A stretch of 64,000 nucleotides of DNA from Nipponacmea schrenckii (GCA_030562195.1 CM060201.1:36624067-36688066); one strand, 5' to 3'. Numbered from the stretch's first letter, positions 25,401 to 34,700 are shown. A program made the numbers and translations. The notes: generated by a model from the sequence alone, not told the origin.

Positions 25401-27277
25401 AGAAACCATGTGATGGAATAAAATCAAAAGTTTTAAAAAATCTTTCAGAACAATGTGATGGAATAAAATCAAAAGGTTTTAAAACATTTTCAGAACAATG
25501 TGACCATGTACTCCATTTTCAAAATCACCTTCTAACTCTTGCAACTATATTTCTATGTTACTTCCACCACCTTACTAGGTTTTAATTTCACCATTCTTAA
25601 ACAGGGGAATATTTAACTGACTTACTTTCAGGAGATCTAGGTACAGGAAGCGGTTTGATAGCTGTTGTTGGTATAACGGTAGTTGGTCTCACTGTTGTCG
25701 GGTCTTCTACAATCGAAAGGAAATGAAATGGAGTTTTACGTCATACTTCTAAACCGGTGTGGACTGATATTGACGGGCAAACTCCATACAATAAGAAATG
25801 TAGCCAGGACGTGGACAATAGTCTACTCTTTCCTGCTTCCAGTTCTCAATGTATCACACGAAGGCGAGGTCCCAATTAAATAAAATGCTTGTCAACTTTT
25901 ATCAAAAATTACCTTTCAACCGCTCGAAAAACATTTTCTAAAAAAAGAGATAAAAATTAATTTATTATTCTTACCACATTTATTGATGGACAATAACTGT
26001 AAGGAATCATATATAGAGCTAAAGTCGGTAGCCTTCTGTACATAACTTGGACCAGGAAACGTTGCGATTTCATTTAACTCGGCGTCATTAACCCCGCCTC
26101 CAACTCCAAGCGAGTAGGTCTCGATTCCCGCTTTCTTGGTATTGGCTGCTGATATTTTGGTCTGGGACGGTATATTAGACTGTCCATCAGTGATGATGAC
26201 CAATTTCTTTGGAACATTGGGTCTTGTACTGGTCAGCACCATATTGAGACCCTCGTTGATACCCAGATGGGTGAGGGTACCTCCCCCAGGGAACGGAAGG
26301 GCATTGATGGCCGTTACCAGCTGATTCTCGTTACCCGACAGACTGATAAGCCCGGTGGCCTGATCCACGGAGGTACTGAACAAAACGAGACCAACATTGA
26401 CCCCGGCTGATGTTACAGGTATCTGCTTTACGAAATTGACTATTTCACTCTTCAAGGTTTGAAAGTTGGCGATTCCAATGGATAATGATCCATCTACTAC
26501 TAATACAACATCGGCTGGATCACAAACTACAAATAGATATCGTTTATAGTCATATTGTAGTCTTATTATTATTATTTTCAAGAGTTATCTCTCTTGAGAG
26601 ATATTAAAAGAGCATGAATTAAGGTGCTGGTCAGAATAACATTAAGGATTATTTATCTGTGAATTAAAGTTTTTGGAAAACGAAAATCTGATTATTCACA
26701 GTTTTTAATAATTGTGGAATGTGGAAAGGTTAAGGCCATGCTACACTTTTTTCGGATGTTGATTTTGGTTCTGAATACTTGTAAACAGTTTTCGGAATGT
26801 ACTAGAAATGCACGAAAGTCACATAATTCGTTCGGATACCTAAATATAAGACATTTTACTTTCTTTAATTTCTAAATAAACCTTTTCCAAATTTAAAAAG
26901 TCCTACGAAAGAGTCTCAAAGCGAATAATTCTGCAAACTCTCGGATTGGAGGCTCAAATTTTGATAGTGAGCTTGAACCACAAGTACGGATTAGATTTAA
27001 ATATTCCATTTTAGCAAAATTTCAATTCACATACAGCAATCTAAATTGAAGAGAAGTAGTATGTCTATAATAGTGTAAATTTGTTTCTATATAATGTCCT
27101 ACCTACGTCTAAATGTCATTTAAAGATTATATATATATATTTGTATTATTAAACAATTATCTTAAAAGTTCCTCAGTTACTCCTGACAAGAGTAGAAGGT
27201 ATTTACTTACCACCAGCACTTTCAGTTGTAGTGAGTTTTAAACTCAAGACTAGTAGACCAAGTAGATATCGAAACAT
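10115..27277 (-). CDS. giant secreted protein with twelve VWA domains (gene 2)
   Basis: I assembled 20 coding exons on the minus strand: 27277-27211, 26526-25975, 25706-25626, 25330-24755, 24469-24362, 24235-23648, 22781-22509, 21843-21574, 21037-20963, 20544-19960, 19346-18801, 18329-17946, 17488-16901, 15955-15416, 14838-14236, 13633-13601, 12920-12375, 12055-12029, 11569-11027 and 10659-10115. Every junction is GT-AG and phase 1; the sum is 7,530 nt (2,509 residues). Order: signal peptide, A1, linker, B1, linker, B2, A2, linker, B3, A3, Thr/Pro linker, B4, A4, B5, linker, A5, linker, A6, A7. A domains keep the metal site (DGSxS/TxT/TDG); B domains do not. Each domain is bracketed by two Cys. 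Family knowledge (matrilin, collagen VI, BMSP) suggests an extracellular matrix adhesion protein. The neighbouring Pif-like gene suggests shell or cuticle matrix (inference). No chitin-binding or LamG domain was found in it. The least certain junction is A6-A7. Confidence 0.85.
10660..11026 (-). other. intron A6-A7 with poly-G run
   Basis: Contains a G-run of about 14 at 10707-10722 (plus strand) and, on the minus strand, ATTAAA at 10909-10914. That signal lies about 95 nt after an alternative stop of the A6 exon at 11007-11009, so it could serve a shorter isoform. Confidence 0.5.
11027..11569 (-). CDS. VWA domain A6 exon (gene 2)
   Basis: A TAATTTCAG acceptor, then DCTEPLDLYLVVDGSGS, RTDLGI and IVITDGVS: full MIDAS. 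The exon ends KGICDG before a weak donor (GTGTAT), which preserves phase 1. If that donor is not used, the frame runs five codons further to a stop at 11007-11009 (VSSGL then TGA). Confidence 0.8.
12029..12055 (-). CDS. 27-nt Pro linker micro-exon (gene 2)
   Basis: ATATTTAG acceptor and GTAAGA donor around nine codons reading DPLPTTPPP, phase 1 to phase 1. It links A5 to A6. Confidence 0.7.
12180..12312. repeat. dispersed repeat related to 32530-32840
   Basis: Shares TGATTGGATAACAA, ATCAATTTTAGTGA and CTTAGTTAAGTTGTCAAGAA with the 32.5-kb copy, where part of it has become tandem. It lies in the A5-A6 intron. Confidence 0.65.
12375..12920 (-). CDS. VWA domain A5 exon (gene 2)
   Basis: Acceptor TTTACAG, donor GTAAGT. 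Reads ACNPRDVVLVVDGSASIG, then NLGLVVYSSS, RTDIGI and IVITDGYSD, ending VNLCG. Complete MIDAS, with a Cys at each end. Confidence 0.9.
12951..13062. repeat. 10-bp tandem repeat (AGTGACCAAC/AGC)
   Basis: About eleven 10-bp units in the intron between A5 and the linker exon at 13601. Three units make ten codons, so it is open on the minus strand, but it has no splice context as an exon. Confidence 0.9.
13258..13535. mobile_element. foldback MITE, copy E2
   Basis: Matches E1 from GAAAATTTTAAAATTGGCCA through the central AAACGCTTTATAAATTG palindrome to AAGACGCAGTATGACTTTAA. The left end is truncated. It lies in an intron of gene 2. Confidence 0.75.
13601..13633 (-). CDS. 33-nt Thr/Pro linker micro-exon (gene 2)
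   Basis: ATTGCAG acceptor and GTAAAT donor around eleven codons reading YTTPAPSTTPA, phase 1 to 1. It links B5 to A5. Confidence 0.7.
14236..14838 (-). CDS. VWA domain B5 exon, metal site lost (gene 2)
   Basis: Acceptor ATTCCAG, donor GTAAGT. Reads CPVDVVFIVDASDGTKAG, VGVVFTN, QNLANGLNGAVDVF and ILLTAGRSRGG, ending DTCNSGAPPTP. The DxSxS Ser is Gly, the MIDAS Thr is absent and TDG is TAG. Confidence 0.9.
14850..15410. other. B5-A4 intron, nothing recognised
   Basis: About 580 bp of unique AT-rich intron. Confidence 0.6.
15416..15955 (-). CDS. VWA domain A4 exon (gene 2)
   Basis: Acceptor TATTGCAG, donor GTAAGT. Reads CNPRDIVLVVDGSASIG, VGVVVYSSS, TMTNLGID and MVVITDGYSD, ending NIVCG. Complete MIDAS. 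The N-terminus CNPRD resembles A5. Confidence 0.9.
16128..16680. repeat. 69-bp tandem repeat, eight copies
   Basis: The unit begins CTTGATAAAGACCAGAGAAC and repeats with starts near 16129, 16199, 16267, 16336, 16405, 16474, 16543 and 16612. 69 bp is 23 codons, so a plus-strand frame stays open for 139 codons; this is a by-product. It lies in the A4-B4 intron. Confidence 0.95.
16901..17488 (-). CDS. VWA domain B4 exon, metal site lost (gene 2)
   Basis: Acceptor CTTCCAG, donor GTACGT. Reads ECSSDIVFVVDASDITKGG, GGGLLLSTGLNGALDVF and IVLTAGRSKGG, ending ECKVVPDQQ. MIDAS Ser, Thr and Asp are all replaced. Confidence 0.9.
17545..17760. repeat. imperfect ~28-bp tandem repeat
   Basis: Repeats of GGTCACAGTAATACGGGCAC and GGTCATAGTAATACGAACAC with variable spacers, within the B4-linker intron. 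It is open on the minus strand in places but has no splice context as an exon. Confidence 0.75.
17946..18329 (-). CDS. 128-codon Thr/Pro mucin-like linker exon (gene 2)
   Basis: Acceptor TTTCCTAG, donor GTAATA, phase 1 to 1. Nearly all Thr, Pro, Met and Ala, built from repeats such as TTTMAPTTTTTMAP. It should be an extended, heavily O-glycosylated stalk between A3 and B4 (inference). The underlying DNA is itself a minisatellite, so length polymorphism is expected. Confidence 0.88.
18360..18795. other. intron A3-linker, nothing recognised
   Basis: Unique AT-rich intron. Confidence 0.6.
18801..19346 (-). CDS. VWA domain A3 exon (gene 2)
   Basis: Acceptor CTTTCAG, donor GTAAGT. Reads CDPYDIVLVVDGSMSIG, GGTRTDLGVDQG and MVVITDGYSD, ending LQLGRATIC. 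Complete MIDAS. Very close to A2: shared FNLIIPSFLQLGR, NGVDVYALGVGNGV in A3 and YGVDVYALGVGNGV in A2. Confidence 0.92.
19650..19880 (-). mobile_element. SINE-like dispersed repeat, copy S1
   Basis: Contains GTCCTACTTTTCTGCACCTT, GCGGCATTAACCTACT and GGGATCTTTAACGTGCACAG, shared with about 14 other pieces in the window. Orientation is judged from the (ATTTC)n-like tail. Lies in the B3-A3 intron. Confidence 0.75.
19960..20544 (-). CDS. VWA domain B3 exon, metal site lost (gene 2)
   Basis: Acceptor TCTCTAG, donor GTAAGT. Reads CAADIVFIIDASDVTKGG, VGVVFTNDVQSV, GGGLLLANGINGAINVF and LLTVGRSRGG, ending DNCKVMETPN. TDG is TVG and the Thr is missing. Close to B2. Confidence 0.9.
20688..20768. repeat. 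short tandem repeat GTAAAATGAGTGAACATGA
   Basis: About four 19-bp units in the intron between B3 and the linker at 20963. Confidence 0.85.
20963..21037 (-). CDS. 25-codon Pro/Thr linker exon (gene 2)
   Basis: ATTTTAG acceptor and GTTCGT donor (weaker than its sisters), phase 1 to 1. Reads VTVPPRATDAVTTLPP and on to ITAAP. It links A2 to B3. Confidence 0.75.
21574..21843 (-). CDS. VWA domain A2, second-half exon (gene 2)
   Basis: Acceptor AATTTAAAG, donor GTGAGT. Reads GRLMLEQRGRPGTNQ, MVVITDGYSDN and YALGVGNGV, ending LQLGRSICG. It completes domain A2 begun at 22509-22781. Confidence 0.88.
21844..22508 (-). other. intron splitting VWA domain A2, with (ATT)n
   Basis: 665 bp. The donor GTAATG runs straight into a microsatellite: (ATT)n on the plus strand at 22441-22503. 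The other VWA exons of this gene are unsplit, so the intron looks derived. Confidence 0.7.
22509..22781 (-). CDS. VWA domain A2, first-half exon (gene 2)
   Basis: Acceptor CTTTTCAG, donor GTAATG. Reads CRPTDIVLVIDGSMSIG, GVVTFSSRV and PYPEGGTRTDLGIDEG. MIDAS elements one and two are here; TDGYS is on the next exon. Confidence 0.9.
22868..23090 (+). mobile_element. SINE-like dispersed repeat, copy S2
   Basis: Reads toward a tail with CCATAAGGTGCAAAAGAGTA, GGACGTAAAACTCCATTTCA and an ATTTC-rich end. In the B2-A2 intron, antisense to the gene. Confidence 0.78.
23241..23340. mobile_element. near-perfect 49-bp inverted repeat with 2-nt loop
   Basis: Arms 23241-23289 and 23292-23340 pair with one mismatch. 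Each arm carries AACAATTGTTATGGATA, the same terminal motif as the element at 52833-53025. It is probably a collapsed or solo-terminus copy of that element. In the B2-A2 intron, so the pre-mRNA would contain the hairpin. Confidence 0.85.
23648..24235 (-). CDS. VWA domain B2 exon, metal site lost (gene 2)
   Basis: Acceptor TTTTTCAG, donor GTAAGT. Reads CGADVVFVVDSSDNTKGG, VGMVFTNDVQTV, GGGLLLANGINGAIDLF and ILLTSGRSRGG, ending SECRAIPELN. TDG is TSG. Confidence 0.9.
24362..24469 (-). CDS. 36-codon Thr/Pro linker exon (gene 2)
   Basis: GTTTTTAG acceptor and GTAAGT donor, phase 1 to 1. Reads VQITPAPPTTLPP, continues TTTQPPTTQRATT and ends STTPSA. It links B1 to B2. Confidence 0.82.
24755..25330 (-). 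CDS. VWA domain B1 exon, metal site lost (gene 2)
   Basis: Acceptor ATTCTAG, donor GTAAGT. Reads CGADIVFIVDASDSTQSG, VGIVFTNDVKTV, GGDLLLGTGITSAINVF and IVLTAGSSKGG, ending QECKTY. It keeps the second Ser of DxSxS but lacks the MIDAS Thr and Asp. Confidence 0.9.
25626..25706 (-). CDS. 27-codon Pro/Thr linker exon (gene 2)
   Basis: GATTGTAG acceptor and GTAAGT donor, phase 1 to 1. Reads EDPTTVRPTTVIPTTAIK and ends PRSPE. It links A1 to B1. Confidence 0.8.
25717..25885 (-). mobile_element. SINE-like repeat, copy S3 (degenerate)
   Basis: Contains AAATGGAGTTTTACGTCATA and a diverged body. In the A1-linker intron, 10 bp from the linker acceptor. Confidence 0.65.
25975..26526 (-). CDS. VWA domain A1 exon (gene 2)
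   Basis: Acceptor TTTGTAG, donor GTAAGA. Reads CDPADVVLVVDGSLSIG, VGLVLFSTS, GGTLTHLGINEG and LVIITDGQSN, ending INKCG. Complete MIDAS, and the first domain after the signal peptide. Confidence 0.92.
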
Positions 27278-27290
27278 CGTCTTATTTACC
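27211..27290 (-). CDS. signal-peptide exon (gene 2)
   Basis: From the ATG at 27277 it reads MFRYLLGLLVLSLKLTTTES then AG: a short basic start, a Leu-rich core and a likely cleavage near ESA. The donor GTAAGT at 27205-27210 leaves phase 1, matching A1. A TTGTAG acceptor 13 nt upstream of the ATG implies a separate non-coding first exon. Confidence 0.85.
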
Positions 27291-27540
27291 TACAAGATAC
27301 ATGGTACAACAACCGTTATTCAATTCAACGGCTAGATGGGAGGACGGGCAACGCCTGGCAGTGTACATCTGTGATACCAGCAATTCCACTTAAACTAAGT
27401 GTTAAATCATGTCTCTAATTTGTTCGTTAAAAATAGGAACTTTCGCGATTAATTTTGATGGAATTGTAGGAGACCATAGACGTTTGACTGAAAATTGGAA
27501 TGGTGCAAAAGATGCTATCAGAGTCATGGAAATATATAAA

Positions 27541-27740
27541 AAGAAACTTGTTACATTTTCTTAAACCACCCGAACCCAACCTTTAACAACCCGGACCTAA
27601 CCAACCATCCGATCCCAATCTAACCAAACCTTTAATCACCCGAGCCCAACCTAACCAAACCTGTAACCACCCGAACCCAACCTTAATTTCCCGAAACCAA
27701 CCTAACCAAACCCTCAACTACCCGAACCTAACCTATAACA
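27541..27740. repeat. degenerate CCCGAACCCAACCTAACC repeat
   Basis: Six or so imperfect copies of a ~30-bp word containing CACCCGAACCCAACCTAACC. In the first intron of gene 2. It resembles no telomere repeat closely. Confidence 0.7.
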
Positions 27741-27796
27741 TCTCCACCTACAAGAAGAGATACATGTATATAAGACCGGAATATAAAACTACTTAC

Positions 27797-27860
27797 CAAT
27801 TACACTCTATTGCTATTAATGTCACTTTGTCCATGAATTAATTCCTTCATACGGCAAGTT
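27797..27860 (-). other. candidate non-coding first exon of gene 2
   Basis: A strong donor, GTAAGTAG, follows AGAGTGTAATTG on the minus strand at 27797. The upstream limit and promoter are not clear; only a weak TTTAAATA lies at about 27938-27945. Confidence 0.45.
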
Positions 27861-28534
27861 AGTTCTTGTTACCAAAGTTTTTGAGATGTTACGTCGGAAG
27901 GAAATCATGAAATGAAAACTACATCGTAAATTCTACATATTTAAAACACGATGTTATCTCAGGGTGGGACTGACGATTCCTGATCAAATTTACCTCGTGT
28001 TTCAACTGTTATTGTATCAGTATATACTGGCCCTTGTCTACAAATTGATATTTTATGAAATTTCTATGTTATGAAAGGAACTGTATGTATATTTATCTAA
28101 AAGGAGTATATTTCGTTGCTAATTGCCCAATATTGATTATTGATGTTTGGTATTTATAAATCTACTATGAAATTTAGTATCTGTGTGTTTTAAATATTGA
28201 CGAAAAGGGATTTCGACTATTATTGACCCAACTAGATCGTAACTTTGAAGATAATTCGATCATGTATTAAGTACTAGTAAGTGTATAGGATCCCTATGTA
28301 CAAGCCTAGTTTTTATTGTATTATTTAAATATTTGAAGAAAAAGGGATTATCACCGTTTACTCAATATTATTATTAACCGTAAAGCGATTTCAAGGTTAC
28401 CGAGTCGACTTATGGATTAGCTATTGCTACGGTATCAGAATTTTCTTTCCCGGAGAATGTACTCATGGAAATTAGTCACCTAGAAGACGAAAGACGACAA
28501 TAATTATTACAATTAAGCAGTCTGAATAAATCAT
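27861..28534. other. intergenic, nothing recognised
   Basis: AT-rich, no family exon. Presumably holds the promoter of gene 2. Confidence 0.5.
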
Positions 28535-29216
28535 CTTTACTCATTATTCCAGTCCACCCAGCTGTAATTAGGTTCGGATAATCCACGAACGATCAATACC
28601 ACGAGGTTTGACCAAGGACCAGCTGGTAGAAAGGATCATTAACTGTAGACCTAAGTTGTTATCCTTGTAAAATGATAGAATTGATCCTTGTGAACCTAAG
28701 TTGGTATCATTGTAAAATCAGTGCCAATAGGTCGACCAAGGACCAGCTGATAGAATGGATCCTTGTGAACCTAAGTTGGTATCATTGTAAAATCAGTGCC
28801 AATAGGTCGACCAAGGACCAGCTGATAGAATGGATCCTTGTGAACCTAAGTTGGTATCATTGTAAAATCAGTGCCAATAGGTCGACCAAGGACCAGCTGA
28901 TAGAATGGATCCTTGTGAACCTAAGTTGGTATCCTTGTAAAATCATTGCCAATAGGTCGACCAAGGACCAGCTGATAGAATGGATCCTTGTGAACCTAAG
29001 TTGGTATCCTTGTAAAATCAGTGCCAATAGGTCGAACAAGGACCAGCTGATTGAATGGATCCTTGTGAACCTAAGTTGGTATCCTTGTAAAATCAGTGTC
29101 AATAGGTCGACCAAGGACCAGCTGATAGAATGGATCCTTGTGAACCTAAGTTGATATCCTTGTAAAATCAGTGTCAATAGGTCGAACAAGGGCCAGCTGA
29201 TTGAATGGATCCTTAT
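28535..29216. repeat. 75-bp tandem array (eight copies) inside a dispersed element
   Basis: The unit includes GACCAAGGACCAGCTGATAG and CCTTGTGAACCTAAGTTGGT; unit starts repeat every 75 bp from about 28617. The unit and its left flank (GCTGTAATTAGGTTCGGATA) recur once, untandemised, at 30060-30205, 39965-40090, 41510-41690 and 52726-52796. 75 bp is 25 codons, so both strands stay open; not a gene. Confidence 0.92.
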
Positions 29217-30059
29217 CTGTAAACCTTTTTATCCTTGGCAATATTATTGTTTCTTTCTTTGTTTCATTTTTCTGCTACCCTGCCATATTTTGTAAATAAT
29301 TTCGAGATGTAGGTTCTATATACATATATATCCGATATTCTCGATTTCAGAACTCATAATCACCAGCGTTTGAAGCCTGGCAATAGATGAATAGAATCAG
29401 GTCTGGAGAAAAATTGATCATTTTCTGCTTTTAATTATCTCCAAACATTAACAGGGGGGGGGGGCAGATTAAAATTCAAATCGCGACAACGAAACAACTC
29501 AGTGGAGCGGCGCCATGAGTATCCAAGAGAATTCCCAACTGGAAATAGAGTTTGGTGAAATCCGATACATATCTAGTCACAAAACGTCTGAAATTATAAA
29601 AGTTAACAATAAAGTGGGAGAACATTAGAGGGGAACTTTCAGATACGTTCATGGACACAAGTCGCTAAATTTTCATGAATTTGAGCATTACAAATTTTCG
29701 ACATATAAATAAAAACAAAACGCCACTGTAAAGAATTAATTGTTATTTCTTTACACGACAATCTTTGTGTCAGTTGTTTTAGTTTATTAAATATTTATAT
29801 CTCAAATTCTCTTACCAGGCGAAAACATTTATTCAAAATTTTGGATAAGTAATAGAAGGATGAAAAAATGGGATCATAAACTACTGAAATGTTTCTGAAG
29901 AAGGCATAGAGTATTTTTTTCTGTTAAAGTCAAGAATAGTTTTTTGTTCCTAAGCGCGGTTGTTTTTGCTGATGAAACCGATCATATTTATCAAATTAGG
30001 TTTTCAGTTTGTCACATAATATAGATATTTATTTACAACTAGTGTATTTCCCACTAACA
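29217..30059. other. intergenic, nothing recognised
   Basis: Includes a G-run at 29454-29463. No exon-like signal. Confidence 0.5.
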
Positions 30060-30205
30060 TATTTCTGTCTTTGTTTAGATTTGTACGGATAATCCGGGAA
30101 AGATCAATGCTAAGAGGTTTGGTCAAGGACCAGATGGTAGAAAGGATCCCTGTCATGGCGGACTTGTGAACCTAAGTTGTTATCCTTGTAAAATATAGTT
30201 GTTTC
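30060..30205. mobile_element. dispersed element D, single copy
   Basis: Carries GTACGGATAATCCGGGAAAG, ATGGTAGAAAGGATCCCTGT and CTAAGTTGTTATCCTTGTAA, matching the flank and unit of the 75-bp array. Confidence 0.7.
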
Positions 30206-31649
30206 TTTCTTTTTCTTTTCTTAGCGGTTTTATATTCATTTGTATATATTTATTAATAAAAGTGGCGTCTCTCTGTTTGGTGACTGTCGGGAACCAACAT
30301 ATAGTACTCAAGTTAAAACACATAATCGCTGGCGCACACTCACCGATATTTGATCGGCTTCGGAAAATCGGCATACGACAAAGTCGGGAATGATCAAATA
30401 TGTTTGACTCGACTACGAACGAATTTAGTCCGTGCTATTTTTAGAAATCGCCTTTCTCCCCCTCACCCTTTTGGGGATTTTACATGCCTATTTTGACTCA
30501 TTTTTGATGTCTTAAATTGCGCTTTCTTTCAGAATTTCTGAGATAATGAGTAATGGTTTTGTGTGCAGTAACTGTCAGATGGATGTTGATAAAATGTAGT
30601 GGTTTACTTTCATTTTGTTTAGTTCAAACTTTTCATGGTCATGCTATATTGAATTTTTGTACAGAAACCAAGTATTGGCCAGGCAAGTTTTCAAAGGAAT
30701 TTCTGGAAAAAAGAAATGGAAGGTTGAATTTCATGATTTAACATTTAAACAGATCGAAAATGAATTACTTAGTAGCTGTTAGTCTGTTTGTTAAAACATG
30801 ACAAATGATTTTATTCAATCTATCTGTAGAAAAAATCGCAACGTCGTCCCAAATAACCAACGGTCATTTAACGTGGTTTTATATTCCCTTTTCTGTCCGG
30901 TATTAAACATGTAACTATGATTCCGAAGCTGAACTATAGTATTGGGCTATTTAAATAAAAGTTTATGGCCGTGATTGAGGCAAAGTGTTTTGGCCGTGAT
31001 TGATATACGATACTTGCTCAATTATCTTTTATATATCAATAATTCATAAGCTGGGACTAATGCCTTGTTTTGTTCTCCGTGTTTCGTTTTGCGATTCGAA
31101 TCTCTAATACTGTGGGTTATATCAAATTAGAAAACAAGGAATTATTTTGCATTCTTTATCGTATATCTAGTATGAGCGTAAAAAGTATAAAAAATATGGT
31201 AGAAATATTGGAATTATCATTTAATTAAATAAATAAAAATGAAAAATCTAGTTGTGATATTTGTCTGTCTATTCAGGCTGACCAGTTTTACTGGCCAGGG
31301 GCGACAACTAGCATGGTGGCTGGTTTAATATTCACTGGGTGTAGCTTTGGCCTTACACCCTCTCCATACCGATATCTGAAAAAGACATTTTATATATTTA
31401 TACATTTTATATTTATACATTTTATCTACAGATAATGAACAAGTGCTAAAAGCTTATAGATTATTCTGAGGGTAGTAGCGTTTACGCCCCCCCCCCCTCG
31501 TATCCCCTCCGCACCCCTGTGGTAGAAACGTTTCACCCTTACAACCAACAACCAAACTTCCTTGTTATGAGAAAGATGGCTATTGCAAACTTAAACATAG
31601 TTTGTTATAGTCGGACAAACTGGAAAAAGGAACCTGGCGGCAGTACACT
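30206..31649. other. 3' intergenic region of the Pif-like gene
   Basis: No further exon recognised. A possible minus-strand poly(A) signal ATTAAA lies at 31324-31329, about 320 nt past the stop. A C-run lies near 31488-31497. Confidence 0.45.
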
Positions 31650-31759
31650 TCAAGCGGTGGTTAAGAAGTTTCTTACTTCGTCGACGTCACCAACGAATCC
31701 TGGGTAACCACTGTCATGAGCATAACCAAGTACCATTGCACCATCTGTTTCCAGAATTC
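31650..31759 (-). CDS. LamG C-terminal exon and stop (gene 1)
   Basis: TTCTTGCAG acceptor, then ILETDGAMVLGYAHDSGY, then FVGDVDEVRNFLTTA and TGA at 31650-31652. The FVGDVDEVR ending is the typical last strand of a LamG fold. Confidence 0.88.
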
Positions 31760-34700
31760 CTGCAAGAAAAATAGTATTGTTACAGTTTAATAGCAAGATT
31801 TCAGGATATGGGCCAATGGATCCTTTTTCAGGCCTTTGAAAGGTCAAGCCCTCTTTAATCTCTAAATTTATCTCAGATTATCTGAAATCATTTAGCTTTT
31901 GGAGCCTCTGACTGCCCTCAGACCCCGGTGTTAAGGAGATCGGCGAAATATCTCCCATTTTTGAGCATTATCTCTACATGGTTACAGTAAATGTTCAAAG
32001 TAGATTGAGCTCTGTCTGATATGAAAGAACAGTTTAATAACCCATACACCTATGTTTCCAAACTCGGACGCTATATCGGTATCATTGAATAGTTCAACAT
32101 GGGGTAGATTTGTAGGGTGTAAAACTCGAGTTTGTAAATTAGAATACTTACTGACTCCAGCCCCCGATGATACTGTTCGTGGTTGAATTGGTGTTTGATT
32201 TATAACACTATTACCATTGCTGTCATACGTTCTGACCTCTCCTCGTAACACGCTACCATCAAAATGGAATACAACTTCTTTCCATTGGTTTACACCCTAC
32301 GAATACAGAATAGTGAGATAAAAACTACCGGATGGTGCGTGGAACTTAATCAATGCCTATAGGGTCCCTTGATTATAATCACAATCCCGACATTGTATTT
32401 TGCCCCTTTCCGTCCATCGAGCTTGCCCCTTGTTTATATCCTCAGTTCTAGGTTGACGCCGCCCCTACTTTGTTTTAACTTTAGGTGACGGTAACTGGGG
32501 ACTTATACCCCTAAACTTAACTTTTACGAAATACTGTAATATGATTGGATAACAATCCTAATTTAAAATTCAATTTTAGTGATTTACCAATCAGATAACT
32601 GGAACACTAAAATCATTTTAAGTTAAGTTTTCAAGAATAAGGTCCCAGATGACTGGAACACTAAAATCATCTTAAGTTAAGTTTTCAAGAATAAGGTCCC
32701 AGATGACTGGAACATTAAAATCATCTTAAGTTAAGTTATCAAGAATAAGGTCCCAGATGACTGGAACACTAAAACATATTAAGTTAAGTTATCAAGAATA
32801 AGGTTCCAGATGACTGGAACACTAAAATCATCTTAAAGGGGCACAATCTTGATTTTTAGTGGTCGTTTTGGGCCTTTGTTACATTTAAACAGTCCTCAGA
32901 AATACTCAAGCTCTAAGAAAATCGCAAAATACCTTGAAATATACCTCAAAAATTTCACTTTTTATTTTTTTTCCGTGCTGTACGCGGCTGGTCTTCAGTC
33001 AGTCTGAAAATTGTGTGTCCTGTTGACAAAATCTACAATTGTTATTACATGTACTTTCTTTTTGTTTTATCAGTGTGGGCCTGCGCAGTAGTCTATTTAT
33101 AACTCTTTGATTTTCCAATATGGCGGGACGTTCATAATATCTTAAGACATTATGATTTTCAAACACGGATAAATATGTATACCCATGGATTTGAAGGCTC
33201 AAATTTCAAAGGTAAGCTCTGTAGACTATGTCTGATTAGCTAAACAAAAGATTTCATGTGTTTGAGGCTGTCGGATGATTGTCCGAAACAAATCAAGCCT
33301 GTGCCCCTTTAAGAATCAAGAATGAGGTCACTGGTATGGAAATAAAAAAGAAGAAAACAAGATACGTACTGGTGAAGTAGCGGAAGTTTCATATTTAACG
33401 TTGTATCCTTCAGATTCTGTATGTAAACCAAGGGTGACTTGACCGTTTCCTACCAAAATATACAGACCCGGTTTACTCAAACAGTCACCAGTGGCGAGCA
33501 AAGCCATATTTTGTCTACTTTCGGTGTCTCGGTATTTGATTTTGATGGCTAAAGGTAAGGTGAAATCGTTGTTGGTGTATCTCATGAACTGAATTCTCTG
33601 TCTGTTTTGACCATTGAAGGTAGCTAGTCCGTTATTAACAGCAGCACCCCCCTTGTTAACCACAGTGCTTCCTCTGATATCTACAACCTGGTTGCTGTTG
33701 AAGTTCACATTCACGTCTGGCTCGCATGGATCGACGTCTGTATGAAATATAACAAATACAAATTAAAATGTGAATATAACTCTATACCAGAGGCCATTTA
33801 TCGAAACTTGCATCGGCTGTAACCAACAACATAATGTACACAAGCGAAAATATATAGATTTAAACTTCAGTTTGTGGTTTAAGGAGAAGGGGGGGGGGCG
33901 TGGGGTCCCAATCAAAAACGGATATAACATGCAAATCAAACCAAAAATAACAACATGGATTATTGTTAAAGTTACGTGAAAGGCACACATCAAAGCTAAA
34001 TGACTGCACGAGTTAATGTCCTATATACAATAAAACATACAGTTTGGGTTTGACGGATTTTTATTTTTACGGATGTTTAGTTTTGTTTTTGATATAAACA
34101 ATATCTTATTTACAAATATATTCAGAGATATATCAAATGAAATAGATTGGGAAACAGACTTGGCCTATATTTCCCATCTCCCTCCGCATGGGTTGAGGAA
34201 TCGGTCGGATACAGTTGGAAGCCTCCCTTTTTATAGACAGGCGATTCAAATATCATCAAAAAACAGTATCTATTGGACGCGGTGTGTTATATAAGTAGCT
34301 ATTGGACGCGGTGTGTTATATAAGTAGCTATTGGACGCGGTGTGTTATATAAGTAGCTATTGGACACGGTGTGTTTTATAAGTAGCTATTGGCCGCGGTG
34401 TGTTGTATAAGTATCTATTGGACACGGTGTGTTATATAAGTAGCTATTGGACGCGGTGTGTTATATAAGTAGCTATTGGACGCGGTGTTTTATATATTTA
34501 GCTATTGGACGCGGTGTGTTATATAAGTATCTATTGGACGCGGTGTGTTATATAAGTATCTATTGGACACGGTGTGTTATATAAGAAGCTATTGGACGCG
34601 GGGTGTTATATAAGTAGCTATTGGACGCGGTGTGTTATATAAGTATCTATTGGACACGGTGTGTTATATAAGTAGCTATTGGACGCGGTGTGTTGTATAA

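Noticed and set aside
27541..27740. Interstitial telomere repeat
   Set aside because: The CCCGAACCCAACC words do not match TTAGGG/CCCTAA and their period is about 30 bp.
28672..29189. Repeat frames on both strands
   Set aside because: 75-bp units are open on both strands; no gene signal.
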